Assembly: GCA_949738465.1 (NCBI GenBank)
Contig: CATJBQ010000097.1
Location: 1-45,616, forward strand
Direction of reading: 5' to 3'
From: an uncultured Lachnospiraceae bacterium
GTDB taxonomy: Bacteria > Bacillota > Clostridia > Lachnospirales > Lachnospiraceae
Length of the DNA stretch: 45,616 nt
Each line of letters starts with the position of its first letter. Position 1 is the first letter of the stretch. The translations under genes were made by a program, and so were the position numbers. Under the pieces are notes generated by a model. The model was given only the letters and a program-made list of their open reading frames with translations, made no database searches and was not told the DNA's origin. This document shows positions 25,094-33,715 of the stretch, piece after piece.

Positions 25094-26455
25094 CTACTCT
25101 ATTTTTAAGGGGATCAGAAAGACCCCTTCTCCGGGCGACAGGGTAAGTTCCAGTTGGTTATCCTTTACCTCATAAATCTTACGTTCGCCACTGCGGTAAA
25201 CCATGGCCCGGTTGGCGTCCTTAAAGGTGAAGCTCACCTTATCCTTCATCTGCTGGATCGGGTCTGTGAAATTTGTAACAATCAGGCCGTCCCTGCCATC
25301 CGCATCCCGGAACTGGCCGATCAGGGTATCCTGGGTTCCCGACACCTGTGTGGCACAGGAAAGCCCCGTCAGGGGATAGGCAATCGCCGCAAACAGGCTG
25401 TTCTGATAGCTGGGATCCTCCGCCAGGTGGTCGCTGCCATTCACCGGCAGTACGCCCTCCCAGTCAAAGGACAGGTACACATGGTCGAAGTTCGCAATCT
25501 CTCGGTTGACCTCCTGGGCCCAGTGATATGTGGGTGTCGGCGTACAGGATGTATCGTTTTCCACACAGCCTCCCCCGAAGCCCTCCAGGAAAGATTTCCG
25601 GTAGGTAAAATAACTGAACCCCTTGATCCCAAAGGCCATATCCGTATAGATCTGGAACGTCAGATCCTCACGGCCGGTAAGCTCCCGCTGTTCCCCCGAC
25701 GTGTAGGATTGGATAAACATATGGAAGTCCGCATCATTTTCCTTGGCGAAACGGGCATACTGGCTCATATGCTCCAGCCACATACTGCTGATGACATACT
25801 CCCCCCGGGTATAGAGCAAAGGGTAAATATCGGTGGACAGGATCTTCCGCCCCGGAATCCGGGAAAGGATCCGGTCACAGAACTGGGACACATAATCCTC
25901 CGTACTTGTCAGCGTGCCGGGCTGGGCCACGCAGTTGTAGGGATCCATATTGACATACAGCGTCATATCCTTCCCCTCATAAATCTCCTTCATGGCGTCG
26001 ATCCGCCCCACCACATCGTCAAACTGCTGAATGGGCGGTTCATCCCAGAGGTTGATCATATCTACCGCCGGGTAGATGCTGTAATCGAAGGTATCCACCG
26101 TCACGTTGGCGGAATTATCCAGAGCGGTATCCATACCCACAATCGCCTTCAGGCCCACCTCCTCGCAATATTTAAGCTGCTGATAGTACCCGTCCGTTCC
26201 CCGGGAGGCAAATATCCCGTCGATGAACATATGGGTCAACCCCATATCCTTGGCCATCTGGTAATCTTCCAGGGTATTGATGGGAACATCCCAGCCGCCG
26301 ATCCACATCTCCTTATCATCCGCATACTCGGGATATTCCTCCTTTGGCGGCTCCTTGGGCTCCCCGCACCCGGCAAGGCTGCCTGTGGCAATGGCGGCCA
26401 CAAGGAGCAGCGCAGCCTGTCTCTTTCTTTTTTTCCACCCAAAACATTTTTTCAT
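25094..26455 (-). CDS. Lipoprotein with TIM-barrel glycosidase-like fold
   Basis: A 453-residue lipoprotein. The signal peptide ends SLAGC, with C30 as the lipidated residue. After a short linker comes a pattern of strands and helices like a glycosidase TIM barrel: WIGGWDVPINTLEDY, LTHMFIDG, LKAIVGMDTALD, then VDMINLWDEPP, where E139 sits as an acid/base Glu would after strand 4. A small beta domain ends it (ERKIYEVKDNQLELTLSPGEG). I cannot name its GH family. It lies between the permeases and the solute-binding protein, so it probably trims the glycan outside the cell before uptake. AGGAGG precedes the ATG. Confidence 0.7.
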   Translation of the reverse strand: MKKCFGWKKRKRQAALLLVAAIATGSLAGCGEPKEPPKEEYPEYADDKEMWIGGWDVPINTLEDYQMAKDMGLTHMFIDGIFASRGTDGYYQQLKYCEEVGLKAIVGMDTALDNSANVTVDTFDYSIYPAVDMINLWDEPPIQQFDDVVGRIDAMKEIYEGKDMTLYVNMDPYNCVAQPGTLTSTEDYVSQFCDRILSRIPGRKILSTDIYPLLYTRGEYVISSMWLEHMSQYARFAKENDADFHMFIQSYTSGEQRELTGREDLTFQIYTDMAFGIKGFSYFTYRKSFLEGFGGGCVENDTSCTPTPTYHWAQEVNREIANFDHVYLSFDWEGVLPVNGSDHLAEDPSYQNSLFAAIAYPLTGLSCATQVSGTQDTLIGQFRDADGRDGLIVTNFTDPIQQMKDKVSFTFKDANRAMVYRSGERKIYEVKDNQLELTLSPGEGVFLIPLKIE

Positions 26456-26470
26456 AGGTTCCTCCTTTCA

Positions 26471-27373
26471 TCAGCCCTTGAGACCGCCCATGCTCATGGA
26501 TTCCATCATGGTATTCTGGAATTTTACAAACAGGATAATCACAGGGATCACACTTACGATCAGTCCCGCAAAAAGCAGCGGGTAGTTGGTTCCTCTCGTC
26601 ATCTCCAGTTGGAAGACATACAGGCCGGAGGAGAGGGTGGGATGGGACTGCAAAAACAAATTCGGTTCCATATATTCGTTCCACAATTGTACCGTGGATA
26701 CAAGGAACAGAGATCCCATCACCGGAAGGGCCTGGGGCAGCATTACCTTTAAGAATACCTTCAAATGGCTGGCCCCATCCATAAAAGCGGCTTCTGCGTA
26801 GGTCCAGGACAAGGTCTTAAAGAAGGAATACAGCATAACAAAATTGAAGCCAAAGCCGCTGAATTTTGTCACCAGAAGCAGGGGGCTGTCTAAAATTCCC
26901 AAGACCGAATACATCCGGTACTGGGACGGGAAGGAGCCTACTACCGGGATCATCATGGTTACCAAAGCCACCGCATAGATCAGCTTCCGCCCCGGAAACT
27001 CATATTTTGCCACCACATAAGCCACCATGGAGGAGGCGATCACTCCCAGCAACGCGCCGCCACAGGAGTACCAGAGGGAATTGAAGAACATTTCAAGCAT
27101 GTTATGTCCGCCGGCCTGCACCGAGCGGAAGGCTTGAAGATAATTCCCGAACTGCCAGTCCCTGGGCAATCCAATCAGGTTGGTGGAAAACTCCGTCTGA
27201 GTCTTTAAGGACGACAGAACCGCCCACACCATGGCATAGATCAATGTAAAAGCATAAATCGCCAGCAGGAGAAATACAATGATACGACAGATGGAAAATC
27301 CTGCTTTTTTTCCATGCCTGTTCCTTTTCTGTCCCCCTGGTGCAGGGGATGCTGATTTTTTCACTTTTTCCAT
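26471..27373 (-). CDS. Sugar ABC transporter permease, MalG type
   Basis: A 300-residue inner-membrane protein with about six helices. It carries the EAA loop that contacts the ATPase (EAAFMDGASHLKVFLKVMLPQALP, near residues 195-218) and ends in the short GGLKG tail usual for MalG-type permeases. The first 25 residues are basic and cytoplasmic. It pairs with the MalF-type permease coded nine bases upstream. A GGAGGG site precedes the ATG. Confidence 0.92.
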   Translation of the reverse strand: MEKVKKSASPAPGGQKRNRHGKKAGFSICRIIVFLLLAIYAFTLIYAMVWAVLSSLKTQTEFSTNLIGLPRDWQFGNYLQAFRSVQAGGHNMLEMFFNSLWYSCGGALLGVIASSMVAYVVAKYEFPGRKLIYAVALVTMMIPVVGSFPSQYRMYSVLGILDSPLLLVTKFSGFGFNFVMLYSFFKTLSWTYAEAAFMDGASHLKVFLKVMLPQALPVMGSLFLVSTVQLWNEYMEPNLFLQSHPTLSSGLYVFQLEMTRGTNYPLLFAGLIVSVIPVIILFVKFQNTMMESMSMGGLKG

Positions 27374-27382
27374 ATGCCCTCC

Positions 27383-28336
27383 TTAGTACTCGACTTCCGG
27401 ATCGATCTTGTTAAAGAAATAACGAACCAGGAATACGATGGGGATGCTGACCAATGTATAGAACATTCCGATGGCCGCCGGATAATTCAGGTTCGCCCCC
27501 TTAAAGGTCTGGCGATAGATCCAGAAGGCCGTGGTGGTAATGGCCGGGTTATCCACCTCCACGCCGGATCCCTGGAACAGCAGGATCGGCCCGGTGCTGT
27601 TAAACAGTGAGGTGATCAGCAGAATCAGCGTGGTGGAAAGGGTGGGCCAGACCATGGGGATGATGATGCTTACGATCTCCTTATACCAGGGCACCCCGTC
27701 CAACTGGCCGGCCTCAATGACCTCCTCCGGAATCCGGCTCATGGCGCTTTGGTACAGGATCATATTTACGCCAAACCCGGTCCAGATGGTGAAGGCAATG
27801 ATGGTTCCGGTGGCCGTGGCATTGTCGGTCAAAAGCGGCGGGATCCTGCCTCCCACCAGGGACAGCAAAAGATCCACGGGTCCGCCGTAGCCAATCAGGT
27901 TCTTGTAGGTGGTCACAAACAGCATAGCGCTGACGATGGACGGCAGGAAGAACAGCACCCGGAAAAATTTGTAGCCGGGAATCTTCTTATATAAGAAGTA
28001 GGCCACCAGAAACGTTAGGGGTACCATACAGACCGCCGCGGTAAAATATTTGAAAGTGTTCCGAAGGGCCGACATGACCACAGACGTCTCCGGATTAGCC
28101 CATTCCTTAAAAAACATCCGGAAATTTTCCAGGGACCAGCAGAAGACTTCCCCGCCGTCCGCCGCATAACCGGCAAATTCCTTGAAGGCCATCACGATCG
28201 AGTTCATGTTGATCCCGATGTAAAAAATACAAAACTGAATCACCGGAAGAAGCAGCATCCCGTATACAAAGAGATATTTGCTTTTATTTTTCCGAAGCGT
28301 TTTCAAACGCTTTCCCGTTCTCTGTTTCCCCTCCAT
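27383..28336 (-). CDS. Sugar ABC transporter permease, MalF/UgpA type
   Basis: A 317-residue membrane permease with six predicted helices. Its EAA loop reads EVIEAGQLDGVPWYKEIVSIIIPMVWP (near 215-241). It forms the channel with the MalG-type partner. The basic N-terminus (KRLKTLRKNKSKY) precedes the first helix. It is the second gene of the operon, 21 bases after the GH2 gene, with AAGGAGAAGG before the ATG. Confidence 0.92.
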   Translation of the reverse strand: MEGKQRTGKRLKTLRKNKSKYLFVYGMLLLPVIQFCIFYIGINMNSIVMAFKEFAGYAADGGEVFCWSLENFRMFFKEWANPETSVVMSALRNTFKYFTAAVCMVPLTFLVAYFLYKKIPGYKFFRVLFFLPSIVSAMLFVTTYKNLIGYGGPVDLLLSLVGGRIPPLLTDNATATGTIIAFTIWTGFGVNMILYQSAMSRIPEEVIEAGQLDGVPWYKEIVSIIIPMVWPTLSTTLILLITSLFNSTGPILLFQGSGVEVDNPAITTTAFWIYRQTFKGANLNYPAAIGMFYTLVSIPIVFLVRYFFNKIDPEVEY

Positions 28337-28357
28337 ATCCTTCTCCTTTTCTCGTTT

Positions 28358-30121
28358 TTACTCAATGGCCGCCCGGATCCGGTTGCACTCTCTGATCCGT
28401 TTCATGGCCGCCGGACTTAGTTTTGGCTGTCTTGCATATGTATAAAACCCGTTTTCTTCCTGCTCGATATCATACAACTGTGTATAGCAGAAGCCGCTGA
28501 GCTTGCCGCAGCGAAGGAGCCGCCCGGTCAGCCTCCGGTAACGTTCTACGAACGTATGTTCATCCCTGCAGATACTGTATCCCCAACCTTCCTCGGCTTC
28601 GATGGCCGCCGTTTTATCCTCCCGGGCGCTCATATCCCGCTTCCCATTCCCATTGCCGGAGTAAGCGATACCGCCGTATTCGCTGGCATTTATGGGAATC
28701 TCTCCCTTGCAGAGAATATTTTCCTGGGCGCTCTTAGGCGGGTATAGCGTCTCCACCGTCAGCAGATCCTCCTGCTCTAGGCGTTTCAAGCAGCCGTCCA
28801 GTTCTTCCTGGGAACCGTAGCAGTGAAAATCAAAGACATCCGTGTATTTCCCGTGGTAGCCGCCGCTGGTATCAATGCAGGGCCTTGTATCATCCAGGGT
28901 CTTTGTCACCACGTAGACGCTTTCCACAAAACGCACGTCCCGCACCTTCCGTTTGTCCAGAAGATTGCTCCAGGCTTCGTTTAAGGGGCACCAGGTGATG
29001 ATAGAAGGATGGTTGAAATACTGTTCCACCGTCTCGCTCCATTCGCTGATAAATCGTCCCAGAAAGTCCAGCTTCTCGTATTCTACGCCCCAGCTTGGAA
29101 ATTCTCCCCAGACCATATAGCCCAACTGGTCACATTCATACAGGAAACGCTGCTCAAATACTTTCTGATGCAGTCTTGCGCCATTGAAGCCCAGTGCGAT
29201 CCCCCGCTGGATATCCTGGCGCATCTGTTCCACCGACGGGGCCGTATAAATGCCTTTGGCGTAGTACCCCTGATCCAGTACCAGGCGCTGGAAGACGCTC
29301 TCTCCGTTTAGCAGGAATTTTCTTCCCTCGTACTTTACCTGGCGGAGGCCAAAGTAACTGTGCACCCAGTCTTCCCCCACGGTGATCTCCACATCATACA
29401 GGTTTCCCTCCCCCAGCTTCCAGAGATGCTTCTCTGCCAGCGGGATCTGGAATCTCCGGCGGAACGCCGTCTCTCCCTGGGCCTCCCCCACTGTCCTGCC
29501 CTCATAAAAGACCCGGATCCGCACGGGAGCGCTCCCTTCGATCTCTACCGCCGCTTCCACAGCACCTTCCTCAATGTCCGAAAAAAATTTAATCCTCTTT
29601 AAATAAATACTTGGCGTCCGCTCCAGCCAAACGCTCTGCCAGATCCCGGTAGTCCGTGTGTAAAAGCAGCCAAAGGAATGCTGTTTTCTGGTCTGCTTCC
29701 CGCTGGGGATATTTTCCCGCATATCATCGTGTACGGTTACCGTGATCCGGTTCTCCCCAGGACGGACAGCCTGGGTAATGTCGGCCTCAAAGGCCGTGTA
29801 TCCCCCCACATGGGATGTGACATACTGTCCGTTCACATAAACTCCGGCCTCATAATCCACCGCCCCAAAGTGCAGGACCAGCCTTCCTGCCAGATCCTCC
29901 TTACGCACGGTGATCAGCCGTGAGTAAATGCAGTCGTCGATGAAATCTGTGATTCCCACCCCCGACATCTCCGACTGGGGGCAAAAGGGAACCTCGATCC
30001 GGTCCGGCAGCGGCTCATTCAGTCGGCCGTTTCCTTTTCCGATGGCAAATTCCCACGGGCCATTCAGGCTCACATAATAGCTCCGCTCAAATTGCGGATT
30101 TGGATGTTCGCTTCGATACAT
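28358..30121 (-). CDS. Glycoside hydrolase family 2 enzyme
   Basis: A 587-residue cytoplasmic enzyme with the three-part GH2 layout. These are an N-terminal sugar-binding jelly roll (1-170, LHFGAVDYEAGVYVNG), an Ig-like domain (about 172-265) and a TIM barrel (about 266-587). The acid/base Glu is E382 in WCPLNEAW and the nucleophile E481 in INASEYGG. GH2 includes beta-galactosidases, glucuronidases, mannosidases and alpha-L-arabinopyranosidases; the specificity cannot be read from this. It lacks the extra C-terminal domains of LacZ. It is the first gene of the operon and begins after AGAGGGG at the end of a leader of about 120 nt. Confidence 0.9.
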   Translation of the reverse strand: MYRSEHPNPQFERSYYVSLNGPWEFAIGKGNGRLNEPLPDRIEVPFCPQSEMSGVGITDFIDDCIYSRLITVRKEDLAGRLVLHFGAVDYEAGVYVNGQYVTSHVGGYTAFEADITQAVRPGENRITVTVHDDMRENIPSGKQTRKQHSFGCFYTRTTGIWQSVWLERTPSIYLKRIKFFSDIEEGAVEAAVEIEGSAPVRIRVFYEGRTVGEAQGETAFRRRFQIPLAEKHLWKLGEGNLYDVEITVGEDWVHSYFGLRQVKYEGRKFLLNGESVFQRLVLDQGYYAKGIYTAPSVEQMRQDIQRGIALGFNGARLHQKVFEQRFLYECDQLGYMVWGEFPSWGVEYEKLDFLGRFISEWSETVEQYFNHPSIITWCPLNEAWSNLLDKRKVRDVRFVESVYVVTKTLDDTRPCIDTSGGYHGKYTDVFDFHCYGSQEELDGCLKRLEQEDLLTVETLYPPKSAQENILCKGEIPINASEYGGIAYSGNGNGKRDMSAREDKTAAIEAEEGWGYSICRDEHTFVERYRRLTGRLLRCGKLSGFCYTQLYDIEQEENGFYTYARQPKLSPAAMKRIRECNRIRAAIE

Positions 30122-30148
30122 TGTAACCCCTCTCCATAAAAATTTTCT

Positions 30149-30242
30149 GTAGCGGAAAGGTTCGCCTCCGGCTCTCCTCGGGAAACCCGAACTTAAGCTT
30201 CGCTACGTTTGGGTAGCGGAAAGGTTCGCCTCCGGCTCTCCT
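30149..30242 (-). repeat. 30-bp direct repeat in the operon leader
   Basis: Two identical 30-bp copies lie at 30149-30178 and 30213-30242, 64 bp apart, both inside the leader of the glycan operon. Between them a CGTAGCG segment (about 30199-30207) can pair with CGCTAC in either copy, and CGGGTTTCCCG forms a small hairpin. So two exclusive folds are possible. The rest of the gene-free stretch 30122-30467 holds only the promoter and no credible gene. Confidence 0.8.
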
Positions 30243-30249
30243 TTCCTTC

Positions 30250-30278
30250 ATTATATACAAACAATTATGGAAAAACAA
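30250..30278 (-). promoter_or_regulatory. Promoter of the glycan-utilisation operon
   Basis: Minus-strand TTGTTT (30273-30278) and TATAAT (30250-30255) with a 17-base spacer. Transcription would start near 30243 at the edge of the first direct repeat. Confidence 0.7.
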
Positions 30279-30467
30279 TGATTTGGACCTTGCCACATTT
30301 TGACGTTTCGAAGATAAAGGCCTCTCATTTTTTGATAAGGTAACCAAAAACCATTTGTAATCAGCGCTGTTTTTGGTCAAAGTATATATGAAACTGTCGT
30401 TCTTCCCAGCATTTTACATTATGCCATCGGCCACCCGCCTCATCCGCTGGGGCAGGCGCCGGGACCG

Positions 30468-30617
30468 TCAAAAAAACGCCATACCTATAAGGGGCACAGC
30501 GCTTTTGCTTTTTTTAATGTAATTGTATTCTATTACTGGTTGAGTTGGCAGGCTTTTAAAATAGCGCTTGTCAATACAGAGAAAAACCTTCTTCTGCGGC
30601 GTTAAAGTATCGCTCAT
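30468..30617 (-). pseudogene. Duplicated start of the ArsR-like regulator gene
   Basis: A 49-residue frame begins MSDTLTPQKKVFLCIDK, nearly the same as the start of the ArsR-like gene at 34805 (MSDILTPQKKVFLCVDN). The ribosome site and about 50 bp of DNA are shared. After about 16 codons the likeness stops and the frame continues in unrelated sequence (RYFKSLPTQPVIEYNYI). It follows the Sel1-repeat gene by five bases. It is a remnant of a second copy. Confidence 0.7.
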
Positions 30618-30622
30618 AAAAA

Positions 30623-31873
30623 TTACCTCCTCACCCATTTTCCAAACAACGTTTTCCTGTAATGAAGCAATTCTTCTCTGGCTTCCTTCAAACTTCCCGC
30701 CTTCTTCAAGTATTCCACTCCCTTGGGTATATCCTCGGGCACGCCCAGGCCATTGCCGTAAATTACCCCCAGCATATAAAACGCTTCCCGGTTCGTCCAG
30801 TCTACCTGCTCCAGGAACTCTCTTGCTTTCCCGTAATCCTGCGGCGTTCCCAGCCCTCGGAAATAACACTTGCCCAGATAGCAGACTCCGTATGTCGTCC
30901 CCTGATCATACCCGTACTTTAATAATTGAAAGGCCCTGGCGTAATCCTTCTCTACGCCTCTTCCATCATAATACATGGATCCCAGCCGGTTAGCACAGCC
31001 CACGCGCTTGCCGCTGTCCTTTTTCTGTGCCAGTCCTTTCTCATAACAGGCGGCCGCATAAGCCAGATCCTCCAAAGCGCCTTCACCGTCCTCATAAGCC
31101 TTTCCCACATGATACCAGCATTCCAGTTGACCGCCCTCTGCCGCCATTTTGTACCACTGCAGAGCCTCCTCCTTTCGTCCCTCTTTTTCCAGATCCTCCC
31201 CGTAAATCCACTGATGGATGGGGTATCCCATCTCCGCCCCCTGCCTATACAGATCCCTGGCAAGCTCCGGGCGGGGAGCAATCAAGTCCTCATCTCCTTG
31301 ATTGTAATAACGGTTCAAATTATTGGCTGCAAGATACATGCCGCCTTTAAACGCTTTCCAGAACCATTCCTCACATTTGGAAATATTCTCCGCAAGATAG
31401 GCCTTATACTCCTTCTCACTGGAAAAGGAATCCCGGCCCTTGCCCTGGATCTGGATAAAATCCCACCAAAAGTAGGAATTTGCCACCGTATACTGGCAAA
31501 ATGCATCCCCGGCCCGAGCTTTTTCCAAAACACTGTCAAAAGCCTCCTCCAGGCTTCCAAAGGGCATCTTCCGCTTTAAGGCAGACTTGAGCTCCCCGGT
31601 CCGCAAAGCCACCATAACGCCAATACCGCTACCCTGTTCCACAGATCTTCGAATCAATGCGACAGCCTTATCGTCATCCTCCGGGAAATCATGTCCGCTC
31701 CAGACGTACTGATTTCCGCAGTAGCACCGGGCCAGTATGCAGGATGCGTCCCCGTCTCCCGCAGCCGACGCTTTCTCCAAAATTGCAAGTCCCTCCGCAC
31801 CCTTCCCTGCACGCAGATCATAATAGATATACGTAAGTGCTTGTTCAACCTCATCACTAAAGCATCTTCCCAT
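30623..31873 (-). CDS. Sel1-repeat (tetratricopeptide-like) protein
   Basis: A 416-residue soluble protein built of Sel1-like helical repeats. Examples are ALQWYKMAAEGGQLECWYHVG, AAACYEKGLAQ, RLGSMYYDGRGVEKDYARAF, YLGKCYFRGLGTPQDYGKA and LGVIYGNGLGVPEDIPKG. Such repeats form scaffolds for protein-protein contacts; no enzyme motif is present. The ATG at 31873 is chosen over the one at 31891 because AAAGGA lies nine bases before it. It starts 52 bases after the membrane-protein gene and is probably in the same transcript from 32724-32752. Confidence 0.85.
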   Translation of the reverse strand: MGRCFSDEVEQALTYIYYDLRAGKGAEGLAILEKASAAGDGDASCILARCYCGNQYVWSGHDFPEDDDKAVALIRRSVEQGSGIGVMVALRTGELKSALKRKMPFGSLEEAFDSVLEKARAGDAFCQYTVANSYFWWDFIQIQGKGRDSFSSEKEYKAYLAENISKCEEWFWKAFKGGMYLAANNLNRYYNQGDEDLIAPRPELARDLYRQGAEMGYPIHQWIYGEDLEKEGRKEEALQWYKMAAEGGQLECWYHVGKAYEDGEGALEDLAYAAACYEKGLAQKKDSGKRVGCANRLGSMYYDGRGVEKDYARAFQLLKYGYDQGTTYGVCYLGKCYFRGLGTPQDYGKAREFLEQVDWTNREAFYMLGVIYGNGLGVPEDIPKGVEYLKKAGSLKEAREELLHYRKTLFGKWVRR

Positions 31874-31925
31874 GACATTATATCCTTTCATAATATTATT
31901 TTTTACATAAATATTTATCTTTCAT

Positions 31926-32684
31926 TTAATATTTTACCTTGTAGTCGGACATTTCCCGTTCTCCCTGTCTTACCCGGTATTCCCGCAGCATATTTTCCCA
32001 TTCCATATCCGGCTTCTGGATCCATTTGGCATATTCATTGTAGGGCCTTTGCAAAGCATCCGGCGCCCGAAGGGAAATGTATTCCAGAAGCGCTTTCAGC
32101 TCTTTTGGCTTGCGAAGTGTAGTCATCTGATGCTGCCGGCGGTCGTCTAAGATATGCAGCTCCAGGATCCGGGTGGTATTGATCCGCTCTCCGCTGCGGC
32201 GGCTTCTGATCTCATCTCTGCCAAAAAATACCCGGATCCGGGGAATATAGCTGGCCTCATCTCCCAGCACCCATTCCTTTCCCACCGCCACCTTATCGAA
32301 CCACAGGCCGTTTTCCTCAATATCACGGTCCACCATGGCAAACAGTTCCCTCACGTCCAGCGCCGCTTCGGGATGGGGAAGCTGGGATCGGATGGACTTA
32401 GCCAGGGCGCTCCTGCCGGGACAAAGGGCATCTCTAAGAGCCGTAAAGGCCGTACCCAGCCCGGAAATCAGGAAGAGTGCCGCGCCGCCTAAACCGACAG
32501 CCATTTTCAGGTAGTCCGTGATCTTCCAGAGGGATTTATCTTCATTCAACTGTATCCAGCCATATATGCCCAGCAATGCCCCTACGCACAACAGCAGCAA
32601 CGCCAACCACAGAGACAGCAAGCGCTTTCGCGTAATGCAGAGGCAGTAGCTTTTTGTGTATTTTCCCGATCCATGTTTACTCAA
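31926..32684 (-). CDS. Membrane protein of unknown function
   Basis: A 252-residue protein with two membrane helices (about 21-44 and 60-82), then a cytoplasmic domain of about 165 residues. The latter has alternating strands (GLWFDKVAVGKEWVLGD, IRVFFGRDE, TRILELHILDDRR) and a helical charged end. I do not recognise the family. It starts with TTG at 32684 behind AAGGGGGAAG; the promoter 40 bases upstream fits this start. It is probably co-transcribed with the Sel1-repeat gene. A small membrane sensor or a secretion-linked protein is possible, without direct support. Confidence 0.7.
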   Translation of the reverse strand: MSKHGSGKYTKSYCLCITRKRLLSLWLALLLLCVGALLGIYGWIQLNEDKSLWKITDYLKMAVGLGGAALFLISGLGTAFTALRDALCPGRSALAKSIRSQLPHPEAALDVRELFAMVDRDIEENGLWFDKVAVGKEWVLGDEASYIPRIRVFFGRDEIRSRRSGERINTTRILELHILDDRRQHQMTTLRKPKELKALLEYISLRAPDALQRPYNEYAKWIQKPDMEWENMLREYRVRQGEREMSDYKVKY

Positions 32685-32723
32685 AGATTTTCTTCCCCCT
32701 TCTTGTGGTTTTCACTGTAATCA

Positions 32724-32752
32724 ATTTTATCATATCTATACCAGATTCGCAA
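32724..32752 (-). promoter_or_regulatory. Promoter module, copy 1 (membrane/Sel1 genes)
   Basis: Minus-strand TTGCGA (32747-32752) and TAAAAT (32724-32729) with a 17-base spacer. Nearly the same 40 bp lie upstream of the LacI gene (40604-40632). Confidence 0.7.
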
Positions 32753-32754
32753 TA

Positions 32755-32800
32755 CAACGAAAAACCTGGTTCTGGCAATAGTTTTATATTCGTTCCTTAG
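32755..32800 (-). pseudogene. Short remnant of a second AAA-ATPase-like gene
   Basis: The minus strand reads NEYKTIARTRFFV, matching EYKTLARTRFFV near the start of the broken gene at 33055-33715, and the DNA is similar over about 35 bp. It joins directly to the promoter module at 32752. Confidence 0.55.
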
Positions 32801-32813
32801 TACTCTGGCCTCT

Positions 32814-33002
32814 ATGCTCCCGCAGCCGGAGTCTGAAAAAGAAGCCCTGGATGGCTATGAGGCATTTGTAGACGAATACTGCAAATTTGTGGAAACTTAT
32901 TCCAATACCGACGCAGGAGATCTGGTTTCCATGATGTCAGACTACAATGACATGATACAAAAGGAGCTGGAATGGGCGCAGAAGCTGGAAGTATTGCAAT
33001 GA
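32814..33002 (+). pseudogene. C-terminal fragment of a small-lipoprotein-type gene
   Basis: A 62-residue frame (ALDGYEAFVDEYCKFVETY, LVSMMSDYNDMIQKELEWAQK) looks like the helical C-terminus of a family of secreted proteins of Clostridia (DUF6591-like as I recall). No signal peptide or ribosome site precedes it, so only the tail is left. Confidence 0.45.
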
Positions 33003-33018
33003 TCAAAAGCATACCAAA

Positions 33019-33048
33019 GGGGAAGACCAAGACACGTCTTCCCCTGTT
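33019..33048. terminator. Hairpin between two gene fragments
   Basis: Nine-base perfect arms 33019-33027 (GGGGAAGAC) and 33036-33044, with only short T tracts on both sides. It is a weak terminator candidate. Confidence 0.45.
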
Positions 33049-33054
33049 CTATCC

Positions 33055-33715
33055 TTACAGCTCCTCCACCTTACAGATATGCTCCTTCGTCTTCCTGTCA
33101 TAACCAATCCCAACCAGCAGGATCCTCCCCTCCACCTTAGGCTCCTCAGCTATCTTCCCCTGAAACCGCAGAGCATACCTCTTTTTATCCCGTTCTGTAA
33201 TAAAATCCTTATGGAAAATGGCATCCCATTCATCCATCACAAATATGACTTTCTTATCCTCCTGCTCCAGAATCGTCTTCAGATTATCCCAGACCGGCTT
33301 CTCCACATCAATATCCCGCTCGGGATATGCCTGGTTCAAATCCTCCTTCATCCCATCGGAAATACGTCTTATATATGCATCATAAGAATTACAATTCTCC
33401 GGCAGCCTGCTGAAATCAATATAGATCACCTCTTGCCGCCCCAAATGCTCCTGATAACGATCACTCTCTGCAATCCTGAGGCCGTCAAACACCTCTCCGG
33501 CTCCCTCTGGTCTGCCAAAAAAAAGCCCCGATCATACAGGCCGTAACACTCTTTCCAAACCTCCGGGGCCTGGTGATACAAATGTATCTCTGCCCGCCCT
33601 CCACAACCACCGTCAGAAGCTCATCGATCATCTCCGATTTATCCACAAAAAATCTGGTCCTGGCAAGAGTTTTGTACTCCTCCAGAGGCGACCTGCTGTT
33701 CAAAAACATTCCCAT
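33055..33715 (-). pseudogene. AAA-ATPase-like / PD-(D/E)XK family gene, frameshifted and internally deleted
   Basis: The N-terminal part (MGMFLNSRSPLEEYKTLA, ICITRPRRFGKSVTA with the Walker-A-like RRFGKS) belongs to the AAA-ATPase-like family whose members end in a nuclease-like domain. The frame breaks at a run of eight T (33517-33524 as A). With seven T it would read GAFFGRPEGAGEVFDGL and go on. The second frame has IFVMDEWDAIFH (Walker B) and then, at FITERDKKRY, jumps to ALRFQGKIAEEP through GIGYDRKTKEHICKVE. That is the end of the nuclease-like domain, so several hundred residues are deleted. Intact members have over 500 residues. Confidence 0.8.

Noticed and set aside
30149-30242. Two 30-bp repeats considered as a minimal CRISPR
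   Set aside because: There are only two copies, no cas genes, and the sequence between them is complementary to the repeats, which fits a leader fold better.
30087-30380. Open frame of 97 codons upstream of the GH2 gene
   Set aside because: It spans the operon promoter and leader repeats and overlaps the GH2 start in another frame. It looks like a chance frame in the leader.
30468-30869. Open frame of 133 codons on the minus strand
   Set aside because: Its first half is the Sel1 gene in another frame. Only the part after the ATG at 30617 has its own ribosome site and similarity, so I kept that part alone.
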